64,000 nt of DNA from Deltaproteobacteria bacterium (GTDB taxonomy: Bacteria > Myxococcota_A > Polyangia > Polyangiales > Polyangiaceae): assembly GCA_016875405.1 (NCBI GenBank), contig VGRJ01000002.1, forward strand, positions 62,001 to 126,000. Reading direction: 5' to 3'. Position 1 is the stretch's first letter; each line of letters starts with the position of its first letter. The notes under the pieces were generated by a model. The model saw nothing but the letters and a program-made list of their open reading frames with translations, did not search any database and was not told where the DNA came from. The position numbers and the translations under genes were made by a program. Positions 8,446 through 19,538 of the stretch are shown here, one piece after another.

Positions 8446-9909
8446 TCAGCCGTCGAGCACCTCGAGGCGATGACGGGGCGTGCGCAAGTCACCGACCGGG
8501 ATCGGGTAATCGCCGGAGAAGCAGGCGTGGCAGTGCCGCCGCTCGGGCTCGGCCCCCTCCGTGTCGCCGGGGGACGCGGCGCCGCGGACCGCGTCGAGGA
8601 GGCCCGCGAGCGAGAGGTAGCCGAGCGAATCCGCCTGAAGGTAGCGGCGGATCTCCTCGACGTCGTGGCTCGCGGCGATGAGCTCGCTGCGCGTCGGCGT
8701 ATCGATGCCGTAGAAGCATGGCCAGGCCGTCGGCGGGCTCGAGATGCGCACGTGCACCTCGCGCGCGCCCGCCCCTCGCAGCATGCCGACGAGCTTCCGG
8801 CTGGTCGTGCCGCGGACGATCGAGTCATCGACCACGATGATGCGCTTGCCCTCGAGAGCCGCGCGGTTCGGGCTCAGCTTCAGCTTCACGCCGAAGTGGC
8901 GAATCGACTGGCTCGGCTCGATGAAGGTGCGCCCGACGTAGTGACTTCGGATGAGCCCCATCTCGAAGGGCAAGCGCGCGTGGTTTGCGAGGCCGATCGC
9001 CGCGGGCACCCCCGAGTCGGGGACCGGCACCACGACGCAGTCGTCGGCCGTGGCGTTCGGCACGGGGTGCTCGTCGAAGACACGGCGCCCGAGGCGCTTG
9101 CGCACCTCGTAGACGCTCGCGCCGTCGACCATCCCGTCGGGCCTCGCGAAGTACACCTGCTCGAAGACGCACGAGCGACGAGGCGCAGCCTCGAACGGCC
9201 GCGAGGAGGTCACACCGCGCTCGTCGAGCACCAGCATCTCGCCAGGCTCGAGCTCGCGGACGAGATCGGCGCCGATGAGCTCGAACGCGACCGACTCGCT
9301 CGCGACGACGTAGGCCGTCCTCGCCCCCTCGACCGCGTCTCCGGCTCGCAGACGCAAGACGCCGAGGCACAGCGGACGAAACCCCATCGGATCGCGCAAC
9401 GCTACGAGCCGCCGCTCGTCCATGAAGAGCAGCGAGTACGCCCCCTCGACGCGTTGCATGGCCTCGACCACGCGCTCCTCGAGGGAGCGGCCGCCGCTCC
9501 GCGCGAGGAGGTGCACAATCACCTCGGTGTCGGACCCGCTCTGGAAGATCGAGCCCTGCGCCTCGAGCTCACGCCGCAGCGGCTCGTGATTCGTGAGGTT
9601 GCCGTTGTGCGCCACGGCCACCGCGCCCCCCTGGTAGTTCACCGCAAAGGGCTGCGCGTTCTTGAGGTGAGACCCCCCCGCCGTCGAATAGCGGACGTGC
9701 CCTATCGCGACGGCACCGCGGAGCTCGGCGAGGTCGGCGCTCGAGAAGCCCGCCTGAACCAGGCCCATGCGTCGCAGCGACGAGAGAGCCTCACCGTCGC
9801 TCGCCACGATCCCGGCGGACTCCTGCCCGCGATGCTGCAGCGCGTGCAGGCCGAGGTACGTAATGTTCGACGCCTCAGCGTGGCCGTAGACTCCGAAGAC
9901 ACCGCACAT
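8446..9909 (-). CDS. purF: Amidophosphoribosyltransferase (glutamine PRPP amidotransferase)
   Basis: 487 residues. The protein opens [10 protein letters not shown] with the nucleophilic Cys at position 2 and no propeptide, followed by [11 protein letters not shown] of the class II glutamine amidotransferase domain. The phosphoribosyltransferase half carries the PRPP loop in [19 protein letters not shown]. The four Cys that hold a [4Fe-4S] cluster in the Bacillus-type enzyme appear present: one in [10 protein letters not shown], one in WPCFYGID, two in [10 protein letters not shown]. It makes 5-phosphoribosylamine, the first step of purine synthesis. The genes after it on the strand (mvaB) and before it (pilT) are unrelated, so this is not a purine operon. 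Confidence 0.97.
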   Translation of the reverse strand: MCGVFGVYGHAEASNITYLGLHALQHRGQESAGIVASDGEALSSLRRMGLVQAGFSSADLAELRGAVAIGHVRYSTAGGSHLKNAQPFAVNYQGGAVAVAHNGNLTNHEPLRRELEAQGSIFQSGSDTEVIVHLLARSGGRSLEERVVEAMQRVEGAYSLLFMDERRLVALRDPMGFRPLCLGVLRLRAGDAVEGARTAYVVASESVAFELIGADLVRELEPGEMLVLDERGVTSSRPFEAAPRRSCVFEQVYFARPDGMVDGASVYEVRKRLGRRVFDEHPVPNATADDCVVVPVPDSGVPAAIGLANHARLPFEMGLIRSHYVGRTFIEPSQSIRHFGVKLKLSPNRAALEGKRIIVVDDSIVRGTTSRKLVGMLRGAGAREVHVRISSPPTAWPCFYGIDTPTRSELIAASHDVEEIRRYLQADSLGYLSLAGLLDAVRGAASPGDTEGAEPERRHCHACFSGDYPIPVGDLRTPRHRLEVLDG

Positions 9910-9981
9910 CGCCTTGACCTCGGCGCCTCATCGCACGGGGGCCTCCCCACGTCGAGCGCGGCCGCCACCGAACCGCGGGGC

Positions 9982-11130
9982 TTAGCGCATGCTAGGGGGT
10001 CGAGGGCGGTACTGACCCGAGCGGCCTTCGAGCAGCATGCGCAGCTCATCGGGCTCGTTTGCGTGCGCGAAGGCCTCCTCGCTCGAGATCAAGTGGCGCT
10101 GCACGAGGTCGGCGAGGGACTGGTTCAACGTGCACATCCCGGTGCCCTGCTGCCCGACCTGCATCTGCGAGTAAATCTGATGGAGCTTGTCCTCTCGCAC
10201 GAGGTTGCGGATCGCGGCGTTCGGGAGCAGCACTTCGAGGGCGAGGCAACGACCAGGGCCGCTCGCCTGCGGGATGAGGCACTGCGTGACGACCGCGGTC
10301 AGCGTAAACGAGAGCTGCGCGCGTACCTGGGGCTGCTGATGCGGTGGGAAGACGTCGATGATGCGGTTGATCGACTGGATCGCGCTGTTCGTGTGAAGCG
10401 TCCCGAAGACGAGGTGGCCCGTCTCGGCGATCGTCAGCGCCGCCTCGATCGTCTCGAGATCGCGCATCTCGCCGACCAGAACGACGTCCGGGTCCTGTCG
10501 GAGGATGTACTTCAGCGCCTTCTTGAAGCTCTCGGTGTCCTGACCGACTTCGCGCTGGTTCACGAGGCTTCGCTTGTGAACGTGCACGTACTCGATCGGG
10601 TCCTCGACGGTCATGATATGCGCGCGTCGCTCGCTGTTGATCTTGTCGATCATCGCGGCGAGCGTCGTCGACTTGCCGCTGCCGGTCGCGCCGGTGACGA
10701 GCACGAGCCCCTTCGACTTGTTGCAGATGTCGATGAGTACCGTCGGGAGACCGAGCTGCTCGAAAGTACGGATATCGTAGGGGATAAGCCGGAAGACCGC
10801 GCCGACGCACCCGCGCTGTAGGAACATGTTGCCGCGAAATCGGGCGACGCGCTTCATGCTGAAGGCGAAGTCGAGCTCGTTCGCCTTCTCGAACTTGATC
10901 TTCTGCTCCTCGCCGAGCACCTCGTAGCAGAGGTCCTTCGTCTGGCTCGGCGTGAGCTGCGGCAGCTTCAGCGGGATCATCTGCCCGTCGATGCGAAGGA
11001 GCGGAGCCTGGCCTGCGGCGATGTGAAGATCGCTCGCGCCCTTCTCCACCATCACCTTGAGGAGCTGTTGCAGCGTGAAGCCCAGCCGCTGAGAGGGGGC
11101 TCCTGCGTCGTCCGAAAAGTCGTGGTTCAT
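9982..11130 (-). CDS. pilT: Type IV pilus retraction ATPase PilT
   Basis: 382 residues from ATG 11130 (MNHDFSDDAG); the frame continues to a TTG at 11172, which is less likely. The N-terminal PAS-like domain (LLKVMVEKGASDLHIAAGQ) is followed by the RecA-type ATPase with Walker A LVTGATGSGKSTTLA, the Asp box, Walker B VVLVGEMRDLETIEAAL, and the PilT-specific AIRNLVRE motif near the C-terminus that couples to retraction. It powers pilus depolymerisation and hence social (twitching) motility at the inner membrane. It lies directly downstream of pilB, 117 bases apart on the same strand, so the extension and retraction motors probably share a transcript. Confidence 0.95.
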   Translation of the reverse strand: MNHDFSDDAGAPSQRLGFTLQQLLKVMVEKGASDLHIAAGQAPLLRIDGQMIPLKLPQLTPSQTKDLCYEVLGEEQKIKFEKANELDFAFSMKRVARFRGNMFLQRGCVGAVFRLIPYDIRTFEQLGLPTVLIDICNKSKGLVLVTGATGSGKSTTLAAMIDKINSERRAHIMTVEDPIEYVHVHKRSLVNQREVGQDTESFKKALKYILRQDPDVVLVGEMRDLETIEAALTIAETGHLVFGTLHTNSAIQSINRIIDVFPPHQQPQVRAQLSFTLTAVVTQCLIPQASGPGRCLALEVLLPNAAIRNLVREDKLHQIYSQMQVGQQGTGMCTLNQSLADLVQRHLISSEEAFAHANEPDELRMLLEGRSGQYRPRPPSMR

Positions 11131-11247
11131 GCTGTCTGCTCTGCAGGCTGCCAGTTCGACGCGCGTGCGCAAAGGCGATCACGCCTCGCCTCACGAAACG
11201 CGAGCACTCCATGCCCCCCGAGGGAACGGGCGGATCGCGCGGCAGCC

Positions 11248-12951
<1,704 letters not shown>

Positions 12952-13033
12952 ATAGGCGCAGAATCGTTTCGTTTCGACGCGGGGAAGTCAAGTGAGCCGC
13001 GTCGAATCCACGGAGGCCTCCGGGGCGTTGCGG

Positions 13034-13846
13034 CTAGAGGATCCCGGCAACCTTCTCGGGGAGGCAGACGCCGAGCGCGCACAGCGAGAGATCGAAGTCG
13101 GGCGCCGAGCAGCCGACCTGCGCGCTGCAGTGATCGTCGTAGGCACAGAGGCGGTGACACGAGCCCCCCTCGCCTACCGTCTCGGTGAAGGCGAGGCAGC
13201 TCCACGCGCTCGTCAACCAGCGCGCTTCACGGAGCGACATGTCGAAGAGGCAGACCTCACGACGCTCCTTCGGATCGTAGGCGTACGCCGGGCACGCGTC
13301 GGCCCCGAGGGTCTCGCGCTGCTTCTCGGCGGTCGCGAAGAGGTACGCGTAGTCGCACGCGAAGGTTCGCCCCGAGGCGCGCTCGATCCGGCTCGCATAG
13401 CGCGGGTCGTTCGCGAACTCGCCTTGCACGGAGCGCACCATGGACAGCATCTTCAGGTTGCCGTCCTTCTCGGTCGCCGAGGCACGAAGGGCGTCGAGCA
13501 TCGAGGCCATGCGGCGATCGGCGGCCGAGTCGTCGCCTTCGGTCGTCCCGTAGCCGAGGTGAAGATAGCGGCGCGGCGTCTTCTTGTCGCAGCGGCGAAG
13601 GTGCGCCCAGAGGTCGGGGTTGACGAGCGGTGGACGCTTCGAGAGCGCCTCGCGACACACGCCGAGGAGGCCCGGAGGCGCCTTGCCGCTGACCCAATCG
13701 CTCGGTTGCCCGGGCCCCTCGTCGGGGAACTGGGTCGCCGGGCAGCCGGAGGCGACCGCGACGCCCGCGGCCATGACTCCGAGCGCGAGCGCGCGGCGGC
13801 CAGCCTCGAGGAGAGCACGGGTCGGCGAATGGTCCACGTTGTTCAC
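13034..13846 (-). CDS. Cys-rich lipoprotein of unknown function
   Basis: 270 residues from a GTG at 13846 (preceded by a GGGAAG-like ribosome site nine bases upstream); a TTG at 13885 is also in frame. The signal VNNVDHSPTRALLEAGRR with a hydrophobic run ends in VASGCPA, a lipobox. The mature part has about 14 Cys, with the last 60 residues very Cys-rich (WSCLAFTETVGEGGSCHRLC and DHCSAQVGC). The middle is mostly helical and polar. I recognise no family. It is alone between pilB (82 bases beyond its end) and a 253-base gap that holds its promoter. Confidence 0.75.
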   Translation of the reverse strand: MNNVDHSPTRALLEAGRRALALGVMAAGVAVASGCPATQFPDEGPGQPSDWVSGKAPPGLLGVCREALSKRPPLVNPDLWAHLRRCDKKTPRRYLHLGYGTTEGDDSAADRRMASMLDALRASATEKDGNLKMLSMVRSVQGEFANDPRYASRIERASGRTFACDYAYLFATAEKQRETLGADACPAYAYDPKERREVCLFDMSLREARWLTSAWSCLAFTETVGEGGSCHRLCAYDDHCSAQVGCSAPDFDLSLCALGVCLPEKVAGIL

Positions 13847-14099
13847 GCGCGCATCTTCCCAGATGCCGAACGGCGGGACCAACAAACCGCCTGGGCCGCG
13901 AGCCCATAGGCCGCGTCACGAGGCCGCGTCGCCGCCGTGGTCGCTCCCGCCCTCGGCCGCGGGCGCCTCGCCGGGAGCGTCACCGCGCCTGCGATTGACT
14001 TTTATCATTTGAGTTCAATCTCCCAGGCGCTCTGCACGCCTCGCCTCGAGGAGGTGCAGTCCATGAACCAGCGCGCTGGTGGCTCGACGGCGGCGCCGC

Positions 14100-16001
14100 T
14101 CACTCCGCGACGATCACGCGCGCGCTCCGCGGCGGCATCGAGACGCTCGGCCCCTCGACGAGCACGTCGCGCAGGAGGTCGCGCCCGCTCTTCGGCATCC
14201 CCGCAATCGAGGCCGAAGCGTCGCCGCGGTTCAACGCGACGTAGACCGTGTCCGCGCCGTCGCTCATCACGTACGCGTAGGTGTCGTTCGACACCTCGAG
14301 CGTCGAGCGTACGCCGCGCCACAGCGCCGAGTGGTCGCGCCGAATCTTGCCGAGCTTCTCGAGGAGCCCTCGTAGCGCGAGCTGGTTCGCGTCGAGCCCC
14401 TCCCACTGCATGAAGCGGCGGTTGTCGGGATCGCCGGCGCCTGGCAGGCCAATCTCGTCACCGTAATAGAGGAGCGGGACGCCCTTCGTCGTGAAGAGGA
14501 ACGTGTACGCGACCCCGAGGCGCTCGAACGGCGCTGCGTACTTGGGAAGCGACGGCGGCGCATCCCAGGGCTGCCCGGGGGCCCAAGCGTCCCACGGTTG
14601 GTCCTCGGCGACGTGCACGGTTCGGAGGATGTCGTGGTTGCCGATGAAGGTCGACATGAGGCCGGGGTAGTACGAGTCGTTCGAGGCGAGGAAGCCGTCG
14701 AGGTCGTGCATCGTGCCGGTGCGACGCAGGAGCTTCTCGGCGAGCACTGCGCGCAGCGGGAAGTCGAACTGACCATCGAGCCGGTCACTGCCGACGTAGA
14801 ACTTGAGGACGTCGCGGTTCCCGGACTCGAACGTCTCGCCCACCATGTAGAAGTGCTCGCCCGTCTTCGGCTCGATCTCGGACGCGACGCGCTTGCGCAG
14901 ATCGAGGAGCCACTCGAGCTCGATGTGCTTGACGGCGTCGAGCCGGAAGCCGTCGATGCCGGTCTTCTCGATCCAGGCGACCGCGTTGTCGACGCTGTAG
15001 GCGCGTGCGGCGGGGTTCGTGAAATTCCAGTCGGGGAGGTAAGACGTGAACCAGCAGCGCCGCTGCTGGTAGCTGTCGTTCCAGTCGCAGCCGTCGCCGC
15101 AGACGCACGAGTGACCGTCGTACGAGAGCGGCCAGAACCAGTCGGGGTGCTCTGCCACGATCGGGTTCTTCTCGTGGACGTGGTTCATCGCGTAATCGAG
15201 CAACACCTTGATGCCGCGCGCGTGCGCCTTGTCGACGAGCTCCTTCAAGGTATCGAGCGTTCCGAAGTGCTCCTCGGGTCGATCGAGGTCGCTCACCCAG
15301 TAGCCGTGGTAGCCAGAGTAAGGCCTGCCGTCCGAGCCTGCGCCGGGTACGCTGGGGTTGTCCTGGGGGACGGTCAGCCAGAGGGCATTGACGCCGAGCG
15401 ACTCGAAGTACCCCTCCTCGAGCTTGTCGATGACGCCACGCCAGTCGCCGCCTTGATAATTCGCGGGCCCTGCTACCCCTGGCACAGCGCCGTCGTTCGA
15501 AGGGTCACCGTTTTGGAAGCGATCGACGAACACGAAGTAGAGGATGGCCGAGCGCCAGTCGAAGGCGTCGGGGTTGAGCGTTGGCGGCTCGGGCACGCAG
15601 GTCTCGAAGCCGCACGCCGCGACGACCACGCTGTTCTCCGCGCCAACGCCGTCGGGCTCGGACCAGCCGTTCTTCGGATCCTTCACCCAGTCCTTGCCGT
15701 TCAGCACGAACTTGTAACGAATCTTCGCGCCGTCGAGCGCCTGGACCTCCGCCTGGAAGTGGCTCCCCTCGATCAGCATCGGGACGCCCTTCGTCCACCC
15801 GTCGGGCGCGAAGTCCCCGCGGAGCTCGACCGAGGTCACGCCGCCGCCGAGCGGATAGCGGAACACCACCGGGCACGTGGTCCCGCTCGGCACGCAGCTG
15901 GGATCGGGCTCCGACGGCGAAAGCGTCTCGTCGAGCAGCCTGCGGTCCGAGCAGCCGAACAGCGTCGAGGCGAGGGCGAGGGCGGCGAGCGAACGGGACA
16001 T
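14100..16001 (-). CDS. Alpha-amylase family (GH13) lipoprotein
   Basis: 633 residues from ATG 16001 (MSRSLAALALAS); 12 further codons upstream are open. The signal ends in TLFGCSD, a lipobox. Residues about 30-140 resemble a CBM48/glycogen-binding beta-sandwich (FRYPLGGGVTSVELRGDF). The GH13 barrel shows the four conserved regions: LLDYAMNHVH, GIDGFRLDAVKH with the nucleophile Asp, MVGETFE with the acid/base Glu, and FIGNHDILR with the transition-state Asp. An inserted loop before region II carries several Cys (CVCGDGCDW). It should hydrolyse alpha-1,4-glucans at the cell surface or in the periplasm. It diverges from the tRNA-Val gene. Confidence 0.92.
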   Translation of the reverse strand: MSRSLAALALASTLFGCSDRRLLDETLSPSEPDPSCVPSGTTCPVVFRYPLGGGVTSVELRGDFAPDGWTKGVPMLIEGSHFQAEVQALDGAKIRYKFVLNGKDWVKDPKNGWSEPDGVGAENSVVVAACGFETCVPEPPTLNPDAFDWRSAILYFVFVDRFQNGDPSNDGAVPGVAGPANYQGGDWRGVIDKLEEGYFESLGVNALWLTVPQDNPSVPGAGSDGRPYSGYHGYWVSDLDRPEEHFGTLDTLKELVDKAHARGIKVLLDYAMNHVHEKNPIVAEHPDWFWPLSYDGHSCVCGDGCDWNDSYQQRRCWFTSYLPDWNFTNPAARAYSVDNAVAWIEKTGIDGFRLDAVKHIELEWLLDLRKRVASEIEPKTGEHFYMVGETFESGNRDVLKFYVGSDRLDGQFDFPLRAVLAEKLLRRTGTMHDLDGFLASNDSYYPGLMSTFIGNHDILRTVHVAEDQPWDAWAPGQPWDAPPSLPKYAAPFERLGVAYTFLFTTKGVPLLYYGDEIGLPGAGDPDNRRFMQWEGLDANQLALRGLLEKLGKIRRDHSALWRGVRSTLEVSNDTYAYVMSDGADTVYVALNRGDASASIAGMPKSGRDLLRDVLVEGPSVSMPPRSARVIVAE

Positions 16002-16059
16002 CCCATTCGTCGTGAACGCGCTTCGCGCCTGAGTCAATTTCCACTAGCCTGCGGCCGAT

Positions 16060-16134
16060 AGGCGGGTAGCTCAGCGGCAGAGCGGCGGCCTTACAAGCCG
16101 TTGGTCGCAGGTTCGATCCCTGTCCCGCCTACCA
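16060..16134 (+). tRNA. tRNA-Val (anticodon UAC)
   Basis: A full cloverleaf can be drawn. Acceptor AGGCGGG (16060-16066) pairs with CCCGCCT (16124-16130), the D arm GCTC/GAGC (16069-16083) pairs, the anticodon stem 16085-16089/16097-16101 closes the loop CTTACAA with anticodon TAC at 16092-16094, and the T arm has TTCGATC. Discriminator A and an encoded CCA follow (16131-16134). Confidence 0.96.
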
Positions 16135-16139
16135 AGACG

Positions 16140-16161
16140 CGCCGTCCTCGTCGGGGCGGCG
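16140..16161 (+). terminator. GC-rich hairpin after tRNA-Val
   Basis: CGCCGTCC at 16140-16147 pairs with GGGGCGGCG-side bases 16154-16161 (eight pairs, one G-U) around a six-base loop, starting six bases after the tRNA. Only two T residues follow, so it is a strong hairpin but a poor classical rho-independent terminator; it may also protect or help process the 3' end. Confidence 0.4.
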
Positions 16162-16310
16162 TTCGAGGGCCGACCGGGCTTCGATGGGCGTCCGACGTCG
16201 ACGTCGCGGGCGTCTCACGTCGCGCCGAGGCGCCCCTGAAAATCGAAGCGGTGGGGATCGTTTCTTCTTTACGGAGCGCGCTGCGGTTTGGTACGTAAAC
16301 AGTCCCGTTT

Positions 16311-16384
<74 letters not shown>

Positions 16385-16391
16385 CAACGCG

Positions 16392-16419
16392 ACCCAGTGA
16401 GTCTCTCGCTGGGTTTTTT
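16392..16419 (+). terminator. Rho-independent terminator of tRNA-Asp
   Basis: ACCCAGTGAG (16392-16401) and CTCGCTGGGT (16405-16414) form a ten-pair stem (one G-U) with loop TCT, followed by a run of T to 16419. It lies seven bases after the tRNA-Asp acceptor end and is the clearest intrinsic terminator in the window. Confidence 0.85.
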
Positions 16420-16526
16420 CTTTCCATGCGCCTGCATCCCACGGCCAATCGGTGCGTCCAGGCGCCTCGCCGGTCTCGCTTTCGGGTTGACCCGGAGCCC
16501 GGCGACCGGCGACTGTCCCGGGCCCC

Positions 16527-16934
16527 ATGGCCCTGCGGCTCCTCGTGCTCGTGCCGTTCCTCGCGTTCGCTGGGTGCAACCCGCGCGCCGACGAGTGCAA
16601 CCGGCTGATCGCGGTGATGAACGCCGCCGAGGACGGGCTCGACGGCACCGAGCGACAAGCTGACGCAGCCGGGATCCGGCGCTTCGCCGGAGACCTCGAT
16701 GCGGTCGCCGCGCGGCTCGACACGGTGGAGCTGAAGCTCGAGCCTCTGCGCGAATTCCGAGAGCGCTACCGCAAGATCCTCGCGGACTACGCGCGCGCGC
16801 TCCGAACGCTGGCCGACGCGCAGGACACCGCAGACGGGACGAAGCTCCGAGCGACCGTCGAAGATGGCAACGCGCTCGAGCGCGACAGCCACAAGCTCAT
16901 CGGCGAGCTCAATGACTACTGCGGCGGCAAGTAG
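16527..16934 (+). CDS. Small coiled-coil lipoprotein
   Basis: 135 residues from ATG 16527. MALRLLVLVPFLAFAGC is a short lipoprotein signal with lipobox AFAGC. The mature part is almost entirely helical with heptad-like spacing (IRRFAGDLDAVAARLDTVELKLEPLREFRERY) and ends in DYCGGK. Three Cys in the mature part could crosslink. Similar short helical lipoproteins with a 'CN' start are common in Myxococcota and have no known role. It follows the tRNA terminator by about 107 bases, so it has its own promoter, and it converges on the UGA-interrupted ORF with a gap of only 12 bases. Confidence 0.8.
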   Translation: MALRLLVLVPFLAFAGCNPRADECNRLIAVMNAAEDGLDGTERQADAAGIRRFAGDLDAVAARLDTVELKLEPLREFRERYRKILADYARALRTLADAQDTADGTKLRATVEDGNALERDSHKLIGELNDYCGGK

Positions 16935-16946
16935 CGCCGCCCGCGG

Positions 16947-17237
16947 TCAGTGGAAGGCGGGCCCCGCGTCGACCGGCTGACCCGTGCGATCGTGCTCGTC
17001 GAGCCGCCGCTGGGTCGCGCTCACGCAACCGGCGCAAGAAGCGAAGCGGCTGCCGTCCTGTCAAGTCACCCACAGCGCCGTCGACGGCAACGAGGTGAAC
17101 TGCGCCGAGTCGAGGTGGGCGCCGCAGGCGACGCGATGGCTGTGCTTCGAGTGGTCGTGGCCGCTCGGGCCCTTGCCGCTGATGGCCTTGCGCTCTCGCT
17201 TGGTGAGCTCAATGGGAGGGCGCTTGCGCGCCGTCAT
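16947..17237 (-). pseudogene. Small Cys-rich protein gene interrupted by an in-frame UGA
   Basis: From ATG 17237 the frame encodes 58 residues (MTARKRPPIELTKRERKAIS, then HRVACGAHLD to ALWVT) and stops at TGA 17061-17063. The same frame then continues for 37 residues, beginning QDGSRFASCAGC, to a TGA at 16947. The second half is coding in character, and the full span ends 12 bases from the convergent lipoprotein stop, as a real gene end would. If the UGA were Cys the product would have CGxHL...C...C..C spacing, like a small zinc ribbon. The alternatives are a TGC-to-TGA nonsense mutation, a base-calling error, or selenocysteine. A possible seven-pair stem (GCAGCCG/CGGTTGC with a 15-base loop) starts about eight bases after the UGA, but this GC content makes such stems common. 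Confidence 0.5.
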
Positions 17238-17297
17238 AAGGGTCTGGGGTAGCTCCGTCCCGCGGGAGAGCGGTAGTTTTGGGTAGCGCGCGACAGC

Positions 17298-19538
17298 TCA
17301 GGTCGTCGGGCCGATGCCGGACCACACGGACGGGTCGCGTGGCCCCTCCGCGGGTGCGACGTCGACCGGGATCGCGGTGAGCTGCGCCATCCCGGAGAAG
17401 GGCTCGAGGTTGTCCGCGCCGTCGGCCGCGAGGAGGTTGACGTTGACGCCCGCGGTGCGGCTCGCGATCGAGAGCCGCTTCGCCGCCTGGTGTCCCCAGC
17501 CGTGAGGCAACGCGACGGTCCCGGGCATCAGGTCCGCGAGCAGCTTCACCGGGAGGCGCACCGCCCCCGCCTTCGAGCGCACGTCGCACAGCGCTCCCTC
17601 CCGCAGTCCGAGTCGCGCAGCGTCATCGGGATGAACGTAAAGGTGGTTCGTGCCGTCGGCGCCGATCATGCGCTCGTGGTTGTGCGTCCACGAGTTGTGA
17701 GTCGTCACGGCGCGCTTGGTGATGAGCTTCAGACGATGCTTGCCGCTTCGCTCGGCCGCGAACCGCGCCTCGAGCCGTGAGGTCGCGTCGACGAGGGCAC
17801 GAGGCGCGAGTTCGACACGTCCGTCCGGGGTGGTCACGCGGCGCCCGAGGAAGCTGCCAGGCTCGTGCTCGGGGCGAAGGCGACCGTGTCGCTCCGCGAG
17901 CAGCGAGTCGAAGCTGCCCTGACCGGTCAGCCGAAGCAGCAGCGACAGCAGGGCCTCGTCGGGAACGCCGGGCTCTGCGTCCGGCGTTGCGCGGCGGCGG
18001 CGACGCGTCTCGTAGCTCCGCGCGAGCTCGAAGGCCCGCTGCGCCACCCGCGAGCCGAAGAGGTTGACCCCCGAAGCACGCGCGAGGTCGAGGTAGATGG
18101 TAGCCTCGTCACGGACCTCGCCCTCCGGGGCCACAATGCGCTTCGTCGCCTGAAGGTACGGCCGCGCCTGCAACCCCAGCATGAGCGGAAACACGAACGG
18201 GAGGTCGGCGCGCTCGAGCGGAGACGTGCACGGCAATACCCAGTCCGCGATGCTCGCCGTCTCGGTCGGCAGGATGTCGAGCACGACGAGGAGCTCGAGC
18301 TCGGACAGCGCGCCGCGGAGCCGGTCAGAGGCCGGCATGGTGATGAGCGGGTTGCCTCCAGTGACGAACAGCGCGCGGATCTTGCCGGGCCCGGGCGTCC
18401 TGATCTCGTCCGCGAGCGTACCGCCGGGGAAGGCGTCGTTCACCGCCATGAAGCCTCCGACGCGGGAGCGGTCGTCGCGGAGCAGCACGCCGTGCTTGGC
18501 GCCGAAGCGAGCGAAGTCGATGACGCCCTGCCCGACCAAGGTCCCGCCCCGTCGATCGAGATTTCCGCTGACGGCGTTGATCGCCTCCTGGAGCCAAAAC
18601 GAGAGCGACCCCTCCGGCCCCATATTGACGCCGGTCGAGCAGTAGAGCGCGGCGCCGTCCGCGGCCAGGTAGTCCGACACCATCCGACGAAGGACGTCCG
18701 CCTCGACTCCCGTCACGTCGGCCGCCCGCTCCGCCGTCCACGGCCCGGCGACCTCGCGGAGCCGCTCGAGGCCGTGCGCGTGAGCCGCGAGCCGGCCTTC
18801 GTCGACGCGCCCGCTCGCCAGCACCTCGTGGAGAAACGCAAGGTAGAAGAACACGTCGGTCCCCGGCCGAATGAAGACGTGCTCACCCGCGACCTTGGCG
18901 GACTCGGTGCGGCGCGGGTCGACGAACCAGACCTTTCCGCCGCGCGCGACGATGGCCTTCAGGCGCGCGATCGGGTTCGGCACCTGCAAGAAGCTCCACT
19001 TCGAGACGGCAGGGTTCGCGCCGACCACGATGAGGCACTGCGTCCGATCGACGTCGGGGAACGGCTGCGTGAATGGGAACCCGTACATCGCGCGCGCGAC
19101 CGCGAACTTGTTGGAGCAATCCTGCGAAGCCGACGCGTACATGCTGCGCGAGCCGAGCCCCGTCATGAATCCCTGCGCGAACACCGGATGAAGGACGCCG
19201 AAGCCCGCGGCCGTGCCGACGTACATCGCGATCGAGTCGGGCCCGTGCGCCTCTCGGATCGCGCGGACTCGCGCGCCGATGTCACCGAGCGCCTCGTCCC
19301 AGGTGGCGCGCTCGAGCGACGACGCCCCACGCGGTCCGCGCCGAGCGAGCGGATGACGCAAGCGGTCCGGTGAGCCGAAGAGCTCGTGCTGACGAAGGCC
19401 CTTCACGCACGCGTACCCGGCGGTCGCGACGTGGACATCGTCGGGTCGAATGTCGACGACGCGGTTGCCCTCGACGTCGACCTCGAGACCGCAGAGCGCT
19501 TCGCAGATCCGACAAAACGTGTGTTTCGTCTCGGTCAT
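17298..19538 (-). CDS. Molybdopterin-dependent oxidoreductase (formate dehydrogenase-like)
   Basis: 746 residues from ATG 19538 (MTETKHTFCRICEALCG); the frame runs on to 19889 but without coding character. Cys residues in FCRICEALCGLEV plus GYACVKG form the N-terminal [4Fe-4S] site. The MopB core follows, with SASQDCSNKFAVARAMYG (a Cys that could be the molybdenum ligand or a near neighbour), LIVVGANPAVSKW and VWFVDPRRTES, and the C-terminal cofactor-binding domain from about 620 (THNSWTHNHERM, LYVHPDDAARLGL). It belongs to the DMSO-reductase superfamily; the substrate is not determinable. No electron-transfer subunit or cofactor gene is adjacent, so it may work as a stand-alone cytoplasmic enzyme (no Tat signal). 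Confidence 0.88.
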   Translation of the reverse strand: MTETKHTFCRICEALCGLEVDVEGNRVVDIRPDDVHVATAGYACVKGLRQHELFGSPDRLRHPLARRGPRGASSLERATWDEALGDIGARVRAIREAHGPDSIAMYVGTAAGFGVLHPVFAQGFMTGLGSRSMYASASQDCSNKFAVARAMYGFPFTQPFPDVDRTQCLIVVGANPAVSKWSFLQVPNPIARLKAIVARGGKVWFVDPRRTESAKVAGEHVFIRPGTDVFFYLAFLHEVLASGRVDEGRLAAHAHGLERLREVAGPWTAERAADVTGVEADVLRRMVSDYLAADGAALYCSTGVNMGPEGSLSFWLQEAINAVSGNLDRRGGTLVGQGVIDFARFGAKHGVLLRDDRSRVGGFMAVNDAFPGGTLADEIRTPGPGKIRALFVTGGNPLITMPASDRLRGALSELELLVVLDILPTETASIADWVLPCTSPLERADLPFVFPLMLGLQARPYLQATKRIVAPEGEVRDEATIYLDLARASGVNLFGSRVAQRAFELARSYETRRRRRATPDAEPGVPDEALLSLLLRLTGQGSFDSLLAERHGRLRPEHEPGSFLGRRVTTPDGRVELAPRALVDATSRLEARFAAERSGKHRLKLITKRAVTTHNSWTHNHERMIGADGTNHLYVHPDDAARLGLREGALCDVRSKAGAVRLPVKLLADLMPGTVALPHGWGHQAAKRLSIASRTAGVNVNLLAADGADNLEPFSGMAQLTAIPVDVAPAEGPRDPSVWSGIGPTT

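Noticed and set aside
8470-10821. 783-codon plus-strand ORF opposite purF and pilT
   Set aside because: Spans two unrelated complete genes on the other strand and has shadow-type composition (Arg, Val, Asp, Leu repeats), so it is codon-bias driven.
11131-11172. TTG start at 11172 for pilT
   Set aside because: It would add 14 residues (starting RTRVELAACR after Met) not typical of PilT; ATG 11130 gives the expected N-terminus.
14063-14413. Arg-rich ORF with a good GAGGAGG site before ATG 14063
   Set aside because: After 13 codons it runs antisense through the conserved end of the amylase gene and encodes only Arg/Ser/Ala shadow sequence; the ribosome site is probably coincidental.
17298-19538. 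Selenocysteine in the formate-dehydrogenase-like enzyme
   Set aside because: The frame has no internal UGA; the candidate ligand position is encoded as Cys (SASQDCSNK).
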